The position numbers were made by a program, and so were the translations under genes. A stretch of DNA of 64,000 bases. Origin: Azoarcus sp. (GTDB lineage: Bacteria; Pseudomonadota; Gammaproteobacteria; Burkholderiales; Rhodocyclaceae). The stretch spans positions 1 to 64,000 of the forward strand of contig JAUVVG010000004.1 in assembly GCA_030604735.1 (NCBI GenBank), given 5' to 3'. Positions 18,495 to 30,615 of this stretch are shown one piece after another. Within the stretch, counting starts at the first letter, position 1, and each line of letters begins with the position of its first letter. Under the pieces are notes generated by a model that did not search any database, was not told the origin of the DNA, and saw nothing but the letters and a program-made list of their open reading frames with translations.

Positions 18495-18941
18495 GTTGTT
18501 CTCCTTCCAGGGTGTGGAATGCCTTGTTTCAGTGTAGGCGAGGCGGTCCGGTTTGCTGATTTCGCTCATGGTTTGTTGACCCATCTCAAGGAAAATCGCG
18601 GCGGCCATTCAGGTTTTCCCTATTGAACCCGGAGCGCAGGATGGGGCAGACTACATCGCCCCGCCCTGGCGCGTGTCTCGGATCGGCCCCCCGAGGGCGT
18701 CGCAACGGACCGCTTGGATGTTGATGGGCGGGACGGGTACAGGGCCAAGCTGAGCGCTGCACCAACGCGCTTGGAGTGGTGGAGAACAGGATTGAAGCAT
18801 CCGCTGGGGAACCGGCGGAGTGGTCATCGGGTCGGATGAGTCGCCGACGGATGAGCCTGACTGTCGATGGGCCTGGCCGGCATTCACATTGGGAGGGTTA
18901 CTGATGCGGGTTTCGGATTCGGATCGCTCGCGGAGTGTCAC
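18495..18941. other. 447-bp intergenic region before the second mrp operon
   Basis: No open frame here looks like a gene. The left 120 bases must carry the promoter of the four-cysteine gene, and the right part should carry the promoter of the second mrp operon. I could find no good -35/-10 pair, hairpin with T-run or long repeat. GGAGTG at 18932-18937 is the mrpA2 ribosome site. Confidence 0.4.
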
Positions 18942-21665
<2,724 letters not shown>

Positions 21666-21845
21666 CGATGGAGATGGATTCGATGGCATTGACCCCGGGG
21701 TCAGCGCTAGGGCTTGCTGCCCTTGCTTTGGTCGATACTGGATCGTGGTTGAGTCGTTCGACTACCGAGAGCCGGGCGGAGCATGCCGGTCGTGTGGCTG
21801 CGGTGGGTCGTCCGCTTGAGCGGTCGCGACGGGGGGAGGGCTGAC

Positions 21846-22289
21846 ATGGAGTGGCTCGCAGCCTTGACCGCAGGAGGACTGGCCGGAATCGGCATGTGGT
21901 TGTTGCTGGACCGCAACCTGATCCGGGTCGTGCTCGGCGTCGCCATCCTAGGCAATGCGATCAACCTCGGGGTGCTGACCTCGGGGCGCTTTTCCGGCAC
22001 TGACGCGGCCTTCGTCACCGCCACCACGGTGCCGGCCGATCCGGCTAATCCGCTGCCGCAGGCCCTGGTGCTGACTGCGATCGTGATCGGATTCGGCCTG
22101 TTCGCGTTCGCGCTGGCGGTGTTGAAGAGCGTGCGTGAAAGCCACGGTATCACGACCACGGACCGGGTGACCGAGGTCACCGAGGAGCCGGCCCCGGACG
22201 CCGAGGAGGTCGGGCTGCAGGTGCACCAGGATGACGCCGACGTCCACCACAACGAGGGTCAGCCGGAAGGCTTGGAGGTGCGCCGATGA
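21846..22289 (+). CDS. mrpC: Mrp antiporter subunit C (operon 2)
   Basis: NuoK-like subunit of 147 residues. Three helices are followed by a distinctive acidic and His-containing tail (EVTEEPAPDAEE, then QVHQDDADVHHNEG), not found in copy 1. ATG 21846 has GGAGGG upstream; an in-frame ATG at 21783 would add 21 Arg-rich residues and is unlikely. A 180-bp gap separates it from mrpA2, where copy 1 has one base. The stop overlaps mrpD2 (ATGA). Confidence 0.91.
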   Translation: MEWLAALTAGGLAGIGMWLLLDRNLIRVVLGVAILGNAINLGVLTSGRFSGTDAAFVTATTVPADPANPLPQALVLTAIVIGFGLFAFALAVLKSVRESHGITTTDRVTEVTEEPAPDAEEVGLQVHQDDADVHHNEGQPEGLEVRR

Positions 22290-23779
22290 ACACGCTGGTC
22301 GTTGCGCCAGTCGTCGTTCCGCTGCTGACCATGCTGGTTGGGGTGATGTTGCGGCCCCACCATCAGCATGTGAAGGTCGTCAGCGTGATCGGCGCCATCG
22401 TGCTGGTACTGGTCGGCATTCGTCTGGTGGTCCTCGCCGATGCCGGCGTGGTGCTCAGCGCACAGCTCGGCGGATGGCAGGCCCCTTATGGCATCACCCT
22501 CGTGATCGACCGCCTGTCCGCCGCGATGGTGGCGATTACCGGCGTGATCGGGCTTGCGACCGTGCTCTACGGCTTGGTGCGGGAGGGCAATCCCGACGTG
22601 CTGCGCAATTTCCATGTCTTCGTGCATGGTTTGCTCGCCGGGGTGTGTGGCGCCTTCATCACCGGCGACATCTTCAACCTGTATGTCTGGTTCGAAGTGT
22701 TGCTGATCGGCTCGTTCGCGCTGATCGCGCTGGGCGGCGGCAAGCGCCGGCTGGCCGGAACCATGACCTATCTGGTGTTGAACCTGCTCGCGACGCTGGT
22801 GTTCCTGCTCTCGGCCGGCTTGATCTACAGCGCGACCGGGACGCTCAACATGGGTGAACTGGGGCTGATCTTCCGCAGCGGCGAGGTCCCGCCGGCCGCG
22901 ACGCTGGCGGTGGTGATGATGCTGGTGTCGTTCGCGATCAAGGCTGCGCTGTTCCCGGTGTTCGGCTGGTTGCCGGCCTCGTATCACGTGGCCTGGACGC
23001 CGGTTTCGGCCCTGTTTGCCGGCCTGCTGACCAAGGTCGGGGTCTACGCGATGATCCGGATCGTGACGCTGGTGTGGCCGGAGTATGGCGCGGCCCACGA
23101 GGTGTTGCTGTGGGTGGCCTGCGCGACCATGCTGGTCGGCGTGCTCGGTGCGGCGGCTCAGAACGAGGTCCGCCGGATCCTGTCGTTCCATATCGTCAGC
23201 CAGGTCGGCTATATGATTCTCGGGCTGGCGTTGGCGAGTCCGCTGGCGATCGCCGGGGCGGTGTTCTATTTGATCCACCATATCGTGGTGAAGGCCAATC
23301 TGTTCTTCATCGGCGGTATCGCGGCGCGGCTGACCGGCTCCGAGCGGTTGGCCGGGATGGGCGGGCTGTATGCCAAGACTCCCTGGCTCGCGATCCTGTT
23401 TGCGATTCCGGCGTTGTCGCTGGCGGGCATTCCGCCCTTGTCGGGTTTCTGGGCCAAGTTCGTGCTGGTCAAGGCCAGCCTCGCCGACGGATTCTGGTGG
23501 GCGGCCGGGGTCGCGCTGCTGACCGGGATCTTCACCTTGTTGTCGATGAGCAAGATCTGGAACGAGACTTTCCTCAAGGCTCACCCGCAGGGCGAGGCCG
23601 CGATCCGGACCGATGTCGAAGTGCGCTGGGGCTGGTGGGCCGTATCAGGGCTGGCCGCATTGACGGTGCTGATCGGTCTGGGCGCCGGGCCTGTAATGGC
23701 TTATGCGGTAGCCGCCGCGGAGCAGCTCGCGCAGCCGGTGAGCTATTTCGAGGCCATCACGCATCCGGGAGGGCGATGA
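22286..23779 (+). CDS. mrpD: Mrp antiporter subunit D (operon 2)
   Basis: Polytopic NuoL/M/N-like subunit of 497 residues. Essential Glu137 is in WFEVLLIGSFA, the lysine helix reads FAIKAALFPVFGWLPASYH, and ALSLAGIPPLSGFWAKFVL is the conserved late block. The start overlaps the mrpC2 stop by four bases, and one base separates the stop from mrpE2. Confidence 0.94.
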   Translation: MNTLVVAPVVVPLLTMLVGVMLRPHHQHVKVVSVIGAIVLVLVGIRLVVLADAGVVLSAQLGGWQAPYGITLVIDRLSAAMVAITGVIGLATVLYGLVREGNPDVLRNFHVFVHGLLAGVCGAFITGDIFNLYVWFEVLLIGSFALIALGGGKRRLAGTMTYLVLNLLATLVFLLSAGLIYSATGTLNMGELGLIFRSGEVPPAATLAVVMMLVSFAIKAALFPVFGWLPASYHVAWTPVSALFAGLLTKVGVYAMIRIVTLVWPEYGAAHEVLLWVACATMLVGVLGAAAQNEVRRILSFHIVSQVGYMILGLALASPLAIAGAVFYLIHHIVVKANLFFIGGIAARLTGSERLAGMGGLYAKTPWLAILFAIPALSLAGIPPLSGFWAKFVLVKASLADGFWWAAGVALLTGIFTLLSMSKIWNETFLKAHPQGEAAIRTDVEVRWGWWAVSGLAALTVLIGLGAGPVMAYAVAAAEQLAQPVSYFEAITHPGGR

Positions 23780-23780
23780 G

Positions 23781-24284
23781 ATGCTGGGTTTGCACATTCT
23801 GATCGCCGTGGGGATCGCCGCCTTCGCCAACGCGCTCGACCCGCTGGGCATCGTCGGTGCCTTCATATTGGTGTATCTGGTGCTGCGCCTCGGGGGGCGT
23901 TTCATTCAGATGGGCCATTATCTGACCCGGCTCGAACTCGGGGTCCGCTTCGTCGCCTGGTTCGCGCTCGAGGTCGTCAGGGCGAGTATCGATGTCGCCA
24001 AGCTGGTCGTCTCCAAGCGGGTGTCGCCGTCGCCGGCGGTGATCAAGATGCGCCTTGAAGATGGACGTGAGGATGTGGCCACGCTGATCGGGCTGTTGCT
24101 GACCTTGACGCCCGGCACCATGGCGCTCGACTACGATCCGGAGACCTCTGAAATGTATATCCACGCGCTCGACGCGCGTTCGGCCGAAAAGGTCGAGGGT
24201 GGCATTCGCGAACTGGAGCACCGTTTGCTGGAGTGGATGAATCCGGAGCGAGGCGGCAGGGCGGTGGGAGAAGAACAGGTATGA
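23781..24284 (+). CDS. mrpE: Mrp antiporter subunit E (operon 2)
   Basis: Assembly subunit of 167 residues with N-terminal helices (HILIAVGIAAFANALDPLGI), the RLELGVRFVAWFALEVVRASIDVAKL amphipathic region and the TP motif LTLTPGTMALDYD. It is equivalent to mrpE of operon 1 but less hydrophobic at the start. The reading frame closes 61 bp before mrpF2. Confidence 0.88.
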   Translation: MLGLHILIAVGIAAFANALDPLGIVGAFILVYLVLRLGGRFIQMGHYLTRLELGVRFVAWFALEVVRASIDVAKLVVSKRVSPSPAVIKMRLEDGREDVATLIGLLLTLTPGTMALDYDPETSEMYIHALDARSAEKVEGGIRELEHRLLEWMNPERGGRAVGEEQV

Positions 24285-24345
24285 CGGAGGCGGTGATGAT
24301 GAACCTCGCTGGCGAGCGCGACCGTCTGGTGGCGGGGGCCGCGCG

Positions 24346-24681
24346 ATGACGATGACGATGGAGATGGTGGGGGCGTTCTGGGTGGTGCCGCTGGTTGCTT
24401 TGATGCTTGCGATCAGTGCGATCATCATCCTGGTGCGCTTGCTCAGGGGGCCGACGGGGCCGGATCGGGTCGTCGCGATCGATGCGCTGACCCTGCTCGG
24501 CGTCGCGGCGGTGGCGCTGGGCGCGATGATCAGCGGTCAGATCGTGTTTCTCGACGTGGCGGTGGTGTTGTCGCTGGTGGCCTTTCTGGGCACGGTGGCG
24601 TTCGCGCCGCTGTTTCGCAGGACCGAGCTGAACCGGCGCGAACGTGCCGGGCTGGATGCCGAAGAGGAGGAGCGCTCGTGA
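24346..24681 (+). CDS. mrpF: Mrp antiporter subunit F (operon 2)
   Basis: Three-helix subunit of 111 residues with the conserved GPTGPDRVVAIDAL block (ion-relevant Asp). It is longer than copy 1 by a C-terminal charged tail (RRTELNRRERAGLDAEEEERS). It starts at ATG 24346 in a run of Met-Thr repeats, and any of the first three ATGs could serve. The stop overlaps the GTG of mrpG2 (GTGA). Confidence 0.88.
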   Translation: MTMTMEMVGAFWVVPLVALMLAISAIIILVRLLRGPTGPDRVVAIDALTLLGVAAVALGAMISGQIVFLDVAVVLSLVAFLGTVAFAPLFRRTELNRRERAGLDAEEEERS

Positions 24682-25052
24682 GTGGTTCTTTATGGCCGTG
24701 GCTGGCCACGGTACTGGTGCTGGCCGGAGGCGTGTTCTGCCTGCTCGGCGCGATTGGAGTGCTGCGCTTGCCCGATTGCTACAGCCGCATGCACGCGGCC
24801 AGCAAGGCCGGTGCGCTCGGGGCGGTGCTGGTGCTGGCCGGTGTCGCCGCGGCCAGTTCCGGTGCGGCGGCGATGGAGGCCTTGTTCGCGATGATGGCGG
24901 TGCTGGTGACCGCACCGCTGGCCGCCCATGCGATCAGCCGTGCGGCCTATCATGCCGACATCAAGCCGGTAGTGGGCGAGCTTGGCAACGTGATCGAGGA
25001 CGAGCAGGGCGGGCAATCGCCGGCCACTGCCGAGCCGACGCCAGAGCGTTAA
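24678..25052 (+). CDS. mrpG: Mrp antiporter subunit G (operon 2)
   Basis: MrpG of 124 residues with signature LGAIGVLRLPDCYSRMHAASKAGALG and three helices. It starts at GTG 24678, overlapping the mrpF2 stop. It is the last gene of the second operon and convergent with glnS. No clear terminator is visible in the 147 bp between them. Confidence 0.9.
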   Translation: MSGSLWPWLATVLVLAGGVFCLLGAIGVLRLPDCYSRMHAASKAGALGAVLVLAGVAAASSGAAAMEALFAMMAVLVTAPLAAHAISRAAYHADIKPVVGELGNVIEDEQGGQSPATAEPTPER

Positions 25053-25199
25053 GCACCGCGAACTGAACTGGAGTTGGTCAGCGCGCCGCGGTGCGCTTCC
25101 TCTCCGACTGAGAAAAGGACGTTCAGAAGGGCGCGCCCCGTAGCCTCCTGCGTCGCGCAGACCGTGGGTGCGCCGACCTGAAGTCCGACTGCTTCGAAT

Positions 25200-26930
25200 T
25201 CAGCCCTTCTCGCGAACCCAGGAGTCCTTTAGCGTCACTGTCCGGTTGAACACCGGCGCGCCCTGTGCCGAGTCGACCCGGTCGGCGACAAAGTAGCCGT
25301 GACGTTCGAACTGGAAGCGTTCCTCCGGCTTGGTGTACTTCAGGGCAGGCTCCAGCCAGCCACGAATCGTCCGGTACGAGTCCGGGTTCAGGTCGTCGAG
25401 GAAGCTGCGTTCATGGCCTTCCGGGTCGCCTTCGCGTCGTGCGCCGGGGTAAGGATGGGCGAACAGCCTGTCGTAGAGTCGGATCTCGGCTCCGCAGCCG
25501 TGTGCCACCGACACCCAGTGGAGGTTGCCCTTGACCTTGTAGTTGTCCGCGCCCGGGGTGCCGCTCTTGGAGTCCGGCATGTATTCGGCCAGCACTGCGG
25601 TGACCTTGCCGTCGGCGTCCTTTTCGCAACCGGTGCATTTGACCACGTAGCCGTAGCGCAGACGGACCATGTTGTCCGGGAACAGTCGGCGGAAACCCTT
25701 GATCGGGGTCTCCATGAAGTCTTCCCGCTCTATCCACAACTCGCGGCCGAACGGCATTTCGCGTTTGCCCATCTCCGGCTTGAGCGGGTGGTTAGGCGCC
25801 TCGCAGGCTTCGCTGTGGCCTTCGGGATAGTTGGTGATGATCAGCTTGAGTGGATCGAGGACCGCGACCCGGCGTTCGGCCGAATCGTTGAGGTGCTCGC
25901 GCATGCATTCCTCGAGCACGCTCATGTCTATCCAGGCGTCGGACTTGGACACCCCGATACGCTCGGCGAACAGGCGGAAGCCCTCGGCGGTGAAGCCCCG
26001 GCGGCGTGCGCCGACCAAAGTCGGCAGACGCGGGTCGTCCCAGCCGGCGACATGGCCCTCGTCGACCAGCTGGATCAGCTTGCGCTTGGACAGCACCACG
26101 TAGGTCAGGTTGAGGCGGGCAAACTCGATCTGCTGCGGCAGCGGCCGGACGAAAATCCCGATGTCGGCGAGCGCGGCGAGCAGCCAGTCGTAGAACGGGC
26201 GCTGATCCTCGAACTCGAGGGTGCAGATCGAGTGGGTGATGTTCTCGATCGCATCCTCGATCGGGTGGGCGAAGGTGTACAGCGGATACACGCACCAGCG
26301 GTCGCCGGTGCGGTGATGCGCGACCCGGCGAATCCGGTAGATCACCGGGTCGCGCAGGTTGATGTTGGGGCTCGCCATGTCGATCTTCGCGCGCAGCACA
26401 TGACTGCCTTCGATGAATTCGCCATCGCGCATGCGCCGGAACAGGTCGAGGTTTTCCTCGATGCCGCGCGTGCGGTAGGGGCTGTTACGGCCAGGCTCGG
26501 TCAGCGTGCCGCGATAGGCCCGGATGTCGTCGGCCGATAGCGAGTCGACATAGGCCTTGTCGGCCTGGATCAGCCCGACCGCGCACTGGTACATGGTCTC
26601 GAAGTAGTCGGAGGCGAAGTACAGGTGCTTGCCCCAGTCGAAACCTAGCCAGCTGACCGCCTCGATGATGGCGTCCACATACTCCTGCTCTTCCTTCTCG
26701 GGGTTGGTGTCGTCGAAGCGCAGATGACACTCGCCACCGTAGGTCTGGGCCAGCCCGAAATTGAGGCAGATCGACTTGGCGTGGCCATAGTGGAGGTAGC
26801 CGTTGGGCTCCGGCGGAAAGCGGGTCTCGACCCGGCCGTCCCATTTTCCAGTCCGATTGTCTTCGTCGATGATGTTGCGGATGAAATTGCTGGGAACGGC
26901 GGGGAGCTCGGATTTCGGGTGTTCGGACAC
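25200..26930 (-). CDS. glnS: Glutaminyl-tRNA synthetase
   Basis: Class I aminoacyl-tRNA synthetase charging tRNA-Gln. It has 576 residues (E. coli 554). The ATP-binding HIGH-type motif is in PEPNGYLHYGHAKS and the KMSKS-type motif in VVLSKRKLIQLV; the C-terminal anticodon-binding beta barrels include GNLHWVSVAHG. The start is GTG at 26930. Having GlnS means that this organism charges glutamine directly, as most Gamma- and Betaproteobacteria do. Confidence 0.96.
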   Translation of the reverse strand: MSEHPKSELPAVPSNFIRNIIDEDNRTGKWDGRVETRFPPEPNGYLHYGHAKSICLNFGLAQTYGGECHLRFDDTNPEKEEQEYVDAIIEAVSWLGFDWGKHLYFASDYFETMYQCAVGLIQADKAYVDSLSADDIRAYRGTLTEPGRNSPYRTRGIEENLDLFRRMRDGEFIEGSHVLRAKIDMASPNINLRDPVIYRIRRVAHHRTGDRWCVYPLYTFAHPIEDAIENITHSICTLEFEDQRPFYDWLLAALADIGIFVRPLPQQIEFARLNLTYVVLSKRKLIQLVDEGHVAGWDDPRLPTLVGARRRGFTAEGFRLFAERIGVSKSDAWIDMSVLEECMREHLNDSAERRVAVLDPLKLIITNYPEGHSEACEAPNHPLKPEMGKREMPFGRELWIEREDFMETPIKGFRRLFPDNMVRLRYGYVVKCTGCEKDADGKVTAVLAEYMPDSKSGTPGADNYKVKGNLHWVSVAHGCGAEIRLYDRLFAHPYPGARREGDPEGHERSFLDDLNPDSYRTIRGWLEPALKYTKPEERFQFERHGYFVADRVDSAQGAPVFNRTVTLKDSWVREKG

Positions 26931-27105
26931 GGGAGAGCCTCGGTCAGTGAAGCGATACGAATGAAGTGAGTGCGGATTTTAACCCGTGGGCCAGTGTTTG
27001 CAGGGATGGAAGCGTGGTTTGCGCACATCCGACGGATGGGCTCCGCTAAACTCGCAGGGTCGTGGTTGGTTCGGATTGACCGAACTGTCTGATCGGGGAG
27101 TGTGA

Positions 27106-27504
27106 ATGGGAACGCCTGTGACCTGGTATGCCTTTGTCGCGGTCGGTATCGGGGCCGCCCTGGGTGCCTGGTTGCGCTGGGGTTTGGGCCTGTTGCTCAA
27201 TCCGGTATTCGTCTGGGTGCCGCTGGGAACGCTGGTCGCCAACCTCGGTGGGGGCTTCACCATGGGTTGGGTACTCGGGCTGATCCAGGCCGTGCCGGAC
27301 ATGCCGCCTGCGGTCAAACTGTTGCTGACGACCGGCTTGTTGGGCGGTTTGACTACGTTCTCGACCTTCTCGGCGGAAGGGCTGCACTTGTTGCAGCGCG
27401 GCGAGTGGGGCTGGCTGGTGGCACACACGCTCGCCCATGTGCTGGGCTCGCTGTTCATGGCCTGGCTGGGGTATGCCGTGTTCTCGGCCTGGCGTGGTGC
27501 TTGA
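27106..27504 (+). CDS. crcB: Fluoride ion exporter CrcB (Fluc channel)
   Basis: Small dimeric membrane channel that lets fluoride leave the cell. It has 132 residues and four helices. Family motifs are present: GIGAALGAWLRWGL, GTLVANLGGGF (channel Asn) and TTGLLGGLTTFSTFS (Phe-box and central sodium-binding region). It stands alone, divergent from glnS. The 175-bp upstream region does not contain a convincing fluoride riboswitch. Confidence 0.93.
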   Translation: MGTPVTWYAFVAVGIGAALGAWLRWGLGLLLNPVFVWVPLGTLVANLGGGFTMGWVLGLIQAVPDMPPAVKLLLTTGLLGGLTTFSTFSAEGLHLLQRGEWGWLVAHTLAHVLGSLFMAWLGYAVFSAWRGA

Positions 27505-27664
27505 GCGGATTATCCAAGTCGCACTCAGCGCCTGCGGCTGAGGGAGACAGGCTTTCATCCGGTAAGAAGGGGCACGGGTAGGCCGTGGCGTGAACGCGTT
27601 TCGTCACTTCACCGACGCGGGTAGGGCGCGCGCATCCCGATATGGACACTCCCGGGCCTCGCCA

Positions 27665-28939
27665 TTACCGCGCAAGCCAGTCGACCACGCCATCGCCCGC
27701 GGCGTGGCCGGTGGCGAAGCAGCCGGTCAGAAGATAGCCTCCGGTCGGCGCTTCCCAGTCCAGCATTTCACCGCAGCAGAAGAGGCCAGGCCATCGCTTC
27801 ACCATCATGCGGTGATCGAGTTCGTCGAGTGCGACGCCGCCCGCGGTGCTGATCGCTTCGTCGATCGGGCGGGGGCGGGCGAGTCGCAGCGGGAGGGACT
27901 TGATCTTGGCGGCGAGGGTGCGCATGTCATTCATCTCCTCTGGCGGCACGAACTCTCGCAGCAGGCCCGCCTTGACGCCGCTGATGCCGGCCTTGCTGTG
28001 GAGGTGGTTCGACAGCGAGCGGCGCCCGCGTGGCTGCGACAGGGCTTCGGTCAGCGCCGCCAGCGGCCGCCCCGGGAAGAGGTCGAGCCTGATCTCAAGC
28101 GGGCTACCGGCAGCCTCGATCGCATCACGGATCGGGGCGGCGAGGGCGTAGATCAGGCTGCCTTCCAGTCCAGCGACGGTGACCAGGCATTCGCCGACAC
28201 GCTCATGCCGGTCCCCATCGGCATCTTTGATGCGGATTGCGATGTTCTTGAGCGCCTGTCCTGCAAAGCGGTTGGCGAAGTAGTCGCCCCAGCCGATGCC
28301 ATCGCCGCTTGGACTGCAGATGTCGAAGCCGCAGTTGGCTGGACGCAGTGGCGCCAGCGCGATGCCGCGATCGGCCAGCCACGGCATCCAGGCGCCGTCC
28401 GAACCCAGGCGCGACCAGCTGCCACCGCCAAGTGCGAGGACGACGGCGTCGGCCGACCGGGTGAGTGCGCCCGAGGGGCTGACAAGACGCAGGTCGGTAG
28501 TGGCCTTGCCATGCGGGGAGACCCAGCCTGTCCAGCGGTGGCGAGGGTGGATCCGCACCTGCGCTGCACGCAGACGCTGCAACCAGGCGCGCAACAGCGG
28601 CGCCGCCTTCATCTCGACCGGAAAGACCCGGCCGGAACTGCCGACGAAGGTGTCTATGCCGAGCTCGCCTGCCCATTGGCGTAGCGCCTCGGCGCCGAAC
28701 CGGTCGAGCAGTCCGCTCATCCATGCTGCGGCCTCGCCATAGCGGGCCACGAACTTCGGCGCGGGCTCGGAGTGGGTCAGGTTGAGCCCGCCTATGCCGG
28801 CCAGCAGAAACTTGCGCCCGACCGAGGGCATCGCATCGAACAGCTCGACCCGGTGACCGGCCAGGGCGATCCGTTCGGCGGCCATCAAGCCGGCCGGTCC
28901 GCCGCCGACCACGATGACATTTCGTGGGTTTGGTGTCAT
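27665..28939 (-). CDS. NAD(P)/FAD-dependent oxidoreductase, BaiN/HI0933 (TIGR03862-like) family
   Basis: Predicted FAD enzyme of 424 residues. The N-terminal Rossmann motif is VIVVGGGPAGLMAAERIA, with SVGRKFLLAGIGGLNLTHSE, GGGSWSRLGSDGAW and the C-terminal GGYLLTGCFATGHAAGDG typical of the HI0933 group sometimes annotated as aminoacetone oxidase. The true substrate of these proteins is not settled. ATG 28939 overlaps the stop of the upstream glycosylase gene by four bases, so the two are translationally coupled. Confidence 0.88.
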   Translation of the reverse strand: MTPNPRNVIVVGGGPAGLMAAERIALAGHRVELFDAMPSVGRKFLLAGIGGLNLTHSEPAPKFVARYGEAAAWMSGLLDRFGAEALRQWAGELGIDTFVGSSGRVFPVEMKAAPLLRAWLQRLRAAQVRIHPRHRWTGWVSPHGKATTDLRLVSPSGALTRSADAVVLALGGGSWSRLGSDGAWMPWLADRGIALAPLRPANCGFDICSPSGDGIGWGDYFANRFAGQALKNIAIRIKDADGDRHERVGECLVTVAGLEGSLIYALAAPIRDAIEAAGSPLEIRLDLFPGRPLAALTEALSQPRGRRSLSNHLHSKAGISGVKAGLLREFVPPEEMNDMRTLAAKIKSLPLRLARPRPIDEAISTAGGVALDELDHRMMVKRWPGLFCCGEMLDWEAPTGGYLLTGCFATGHAAGDGVVDWLAR

Positions 28940-29430
28940 CGCAAGAGCTCCCGCCACGCGTCGCGTTTGCGGGCGAAGGACTGGGCGGCGTTGGCCGGGC
29001 TGGTCGAGGGCAGGCGATGCAGGCTGAGTCCCGGGTGGGCAGCCAGGGAGGGCAGGATTTGTCGTTTGAAGATCCGCTCGGCCGTGCCGCCATTGAACAG
29101 GATGCGCGTGATGCCCGGGTGCTTGCCGAGGAAGCCTTCGACGTCGTTGGTCTGCATGGAGTGAGCCTCGATCTCGCTGTCCAGGCTGCCGTTGCGCCGG
29201 CAGGCCCCGAGGACGTCCCACAAGGCGTAGCCATGCCGGATCAGTTGCTCGACCCGGCTCTCGTAGGGCAGGCCGGGGTCGAATCCGAGCGAGGCGGCGA
29301 CGACGGGCCAGAAGGCGTTGCGCGGGTGCGCATAGTATCGCCCGGCCTCCAGCGATGCAGCGCCGGGCATGCTACCGAGTATCAGGGTATGCGGGTGCGT
29401 TCCGACGACAGGCGGAAAACCTTGCAGCAT
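28936..29430 (-). CDS. DNA-deoxyinosine/uracil glycosylase, UDG family 6 (HDG)
   Basis: Base excision repair enzyme that removes hypoxanthine (deaminated adenine) from DNA. It has 164 residues. The signature GSMPGAASLEAGRYYAHPRNAFW spans residues 19-41, with the family-6 catalytic Asn in HPRNAFW, and the second active-site motif is RLPSTSPANA near 140. It is the upstream partner of a two-gene unit with the flavoprotein. G/T-mismatch-type Mug is less likely because the first motif is HDG-specific. Confidence 0.85.
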   Translation of the reverse strand: MLQGFPPVVGTHPHTLILGSMPGAASLEAGRYYAHPRNAFWPVVAASLGFDPGLPYESRVEQLIRHGYALWDVLGACRRNGSLDSEIEAHSMQTNDVEGFLGKHPGITRILFNGGTAERIFKRQILPSLAAHPGLSLHRLPSTSPANAAQSFARKRDAWRELLR

Positions 29431-29891
29431 CTGAGGGCCGATCTGGTGGGAGAGATCGACATTTTGCCCAAGTTGCGCCCGGTTGAGGAAAACGGTGCGG
29501 GCGACGGGTGCCGGAGGCGTGGCGCCGGTTAGGGTGGGGGGCTGTGCGAGTGATCAAACGGACGAGCGCTCGGCAGGACGAGCGGTGGCCACGACGAGTA
29601 CGAGCAGGACGGGTGCTGACGGAATGCGCACTGACAGGACTGGCGGTGGCAGGACGAGCGGGAGTCGTCAGGAACAGGGCGACCGGTGGATCAGGCGGAT
29701 GGACGGCCGACGGTGCCCATGCAGTGCTTTCTGCGCGTTGGGCGGAATCGACCGACGACCTTGCTGTCAAAGTGTGCATCCCGGATTGCGGTCCGGGACT
29801 GCTCGGAGGCTTGTGCGCCGGTCGCGCAATGAGTTGGGTTCCGGCGTACGAGGCGTCCCGTACATCAATCCGAAACGTTCGGAGGTGAATG
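29431..29891. other. 461-bp intergenic region with short direct repeats
   Basis: No credible gene. The core contains two copies of GGCAGGACGAGCGG (29572-29585 and 29648-29661) and further partial copies of GGACGAGCG, giving a loosely repetitive 100-bp patch. The right end supplies GGAGGT (29881-29886) for the Yip1-like gene. Promoters for both divergent genes should lie here but are not obvious. Confidence 0.4.
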
Positions 29892-30488
29892 ATGAATACG
29901 CATGATTTGCCCAAGATGTTCTATTCGTACAAGGAAGGCTGGCAGGATCTGATCCAGATTCATCCGACCGTCTCGAGGCTCTGCCTGACCTATGTGGTCC
30001 CGATGTCGCTGATCCCGCCGGCGATGTTCCTGTATGCGATGATGGTGGCGCCGGGCAGCGTCTTTCCGGCGTTGGTGCCGCAGATGACCGCTTTCGAAGC
30101 GGTGGCTGTGGCGGCGGTGTTCTTCCTCGCCGAGTTGGCGATGGTGTTCCTGATGGCCTCGGTAATCCAGCAGATGGGAGACGTGGTCGAGGTCAAACCG
30201 ACTTATGAGGACGCGTTCCTGCTGGCCGCGATCGCCCCCACGCCGCTGTGGCTGTCGGCCTTGGCGCTGTTCATTCCGTCGATATGGGTCAATGGCGTGG
30301 TGGTGGCGGCCGCATGGGTCGGGTCGGCAGCGCTGATTTTCCATGGCTCGGCCCCGCTGTTCCGTCTCGAGGATCGCAGTCAGATCCGATTGATGGGATC
30401 CTTCGTCCTGATGGCCGGCGTGATCGCCTGGGCGGCACTGATGGTCGTGCTCGCCTTGCTGCTCAGCATCATCATCGGCTTGCGCTGA
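29892..30488 (+). CDS. Yip1-like integral membrane protein
   Basis: A protein of 198 residues with five or so membrane helices and little soluble sequence. The layout (short amphipathic start KMFYSYKEGWQDLIQIHPTV, then helices, with PTYEDAFLLAAIAPTPLW) matches the Yip1/DUF1282 family, common in proteobacteria and of unknown function. Two ATGs stand in tandem; 29892 has the better six-base spacing from GGAGGT, while 29889 would add one Met. It is monocistronic and convergent with the membrane hydrolase gene. Confidence 0.75.
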   Translation: MNTHDLPKMFYSYKEGWQDLIQIHPTVSRLCLTYVVPMSLIPPAMFLYAMMVAPGSVFPALVPQMTAFEAVAVAAVFFLAELAMVFLMASVIQQMGDVVEVKPTYEDAFLLAAIAPTPLWLSALALFIPSIWVNGVVVAAAWVGSAALIFHGSAPLFRLEDRSQIRLMGSFVLMAGVIAWAALMVVLALLLSIIIGLR

Positions 30489-30505
30489 TAGCCCATTGAC
30501 GTGAA

Positions 30506-30521
30506 AGTCGCCGTGGCGACT
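30506..30521. terminator. Short inverted repeat between convergent genes, possible terminator
   Basis: AGTCGCC and GGCGACT face each other with two bases between, 18 bases after the Yip1-like stop. The following CTTCCCTTTCCC is pyrimidine-rich but not a T-run, so termination is only possible, not shown. Confidence 0.3.
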
Positions 30522-30615
30522 CGCGACCTTCCCTTTCCCGAGTACGGGAGGGGGTTTGGGATGAGAGGCAGTCATGGCGGCTTTCGCCGTTCGCGGTGGA
30601 TGCAGTTCCTGATCG

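Noticed and set aside
21668-21844. 58-codon open frame between mrpA2 and mrpC2
   Set aside because: It has no ribosome site or recognisable content and reads as low-complexity Ser/Arg/Ala sequence; it is noted only as part of the odd operon gap.
27034-27105. Possible fluoride riboswitch before crcB (GATGGGCTCCGCTAAAC and CTGATCGGGGAG)
   Set aside because: There is some likeness to the crcB motif, but the conserved pseudoknot partner and the CCUAC end are missing. A covariance-model search with the RFAM fluoride model would settle it.
29572-29661. GGCAGGACGAGCGG repeats as a CRISPR or regulatory array
   Set aside because: Only two full copies with uneven spacing in a GC-rich patch; no regular spacers and no cas genes.
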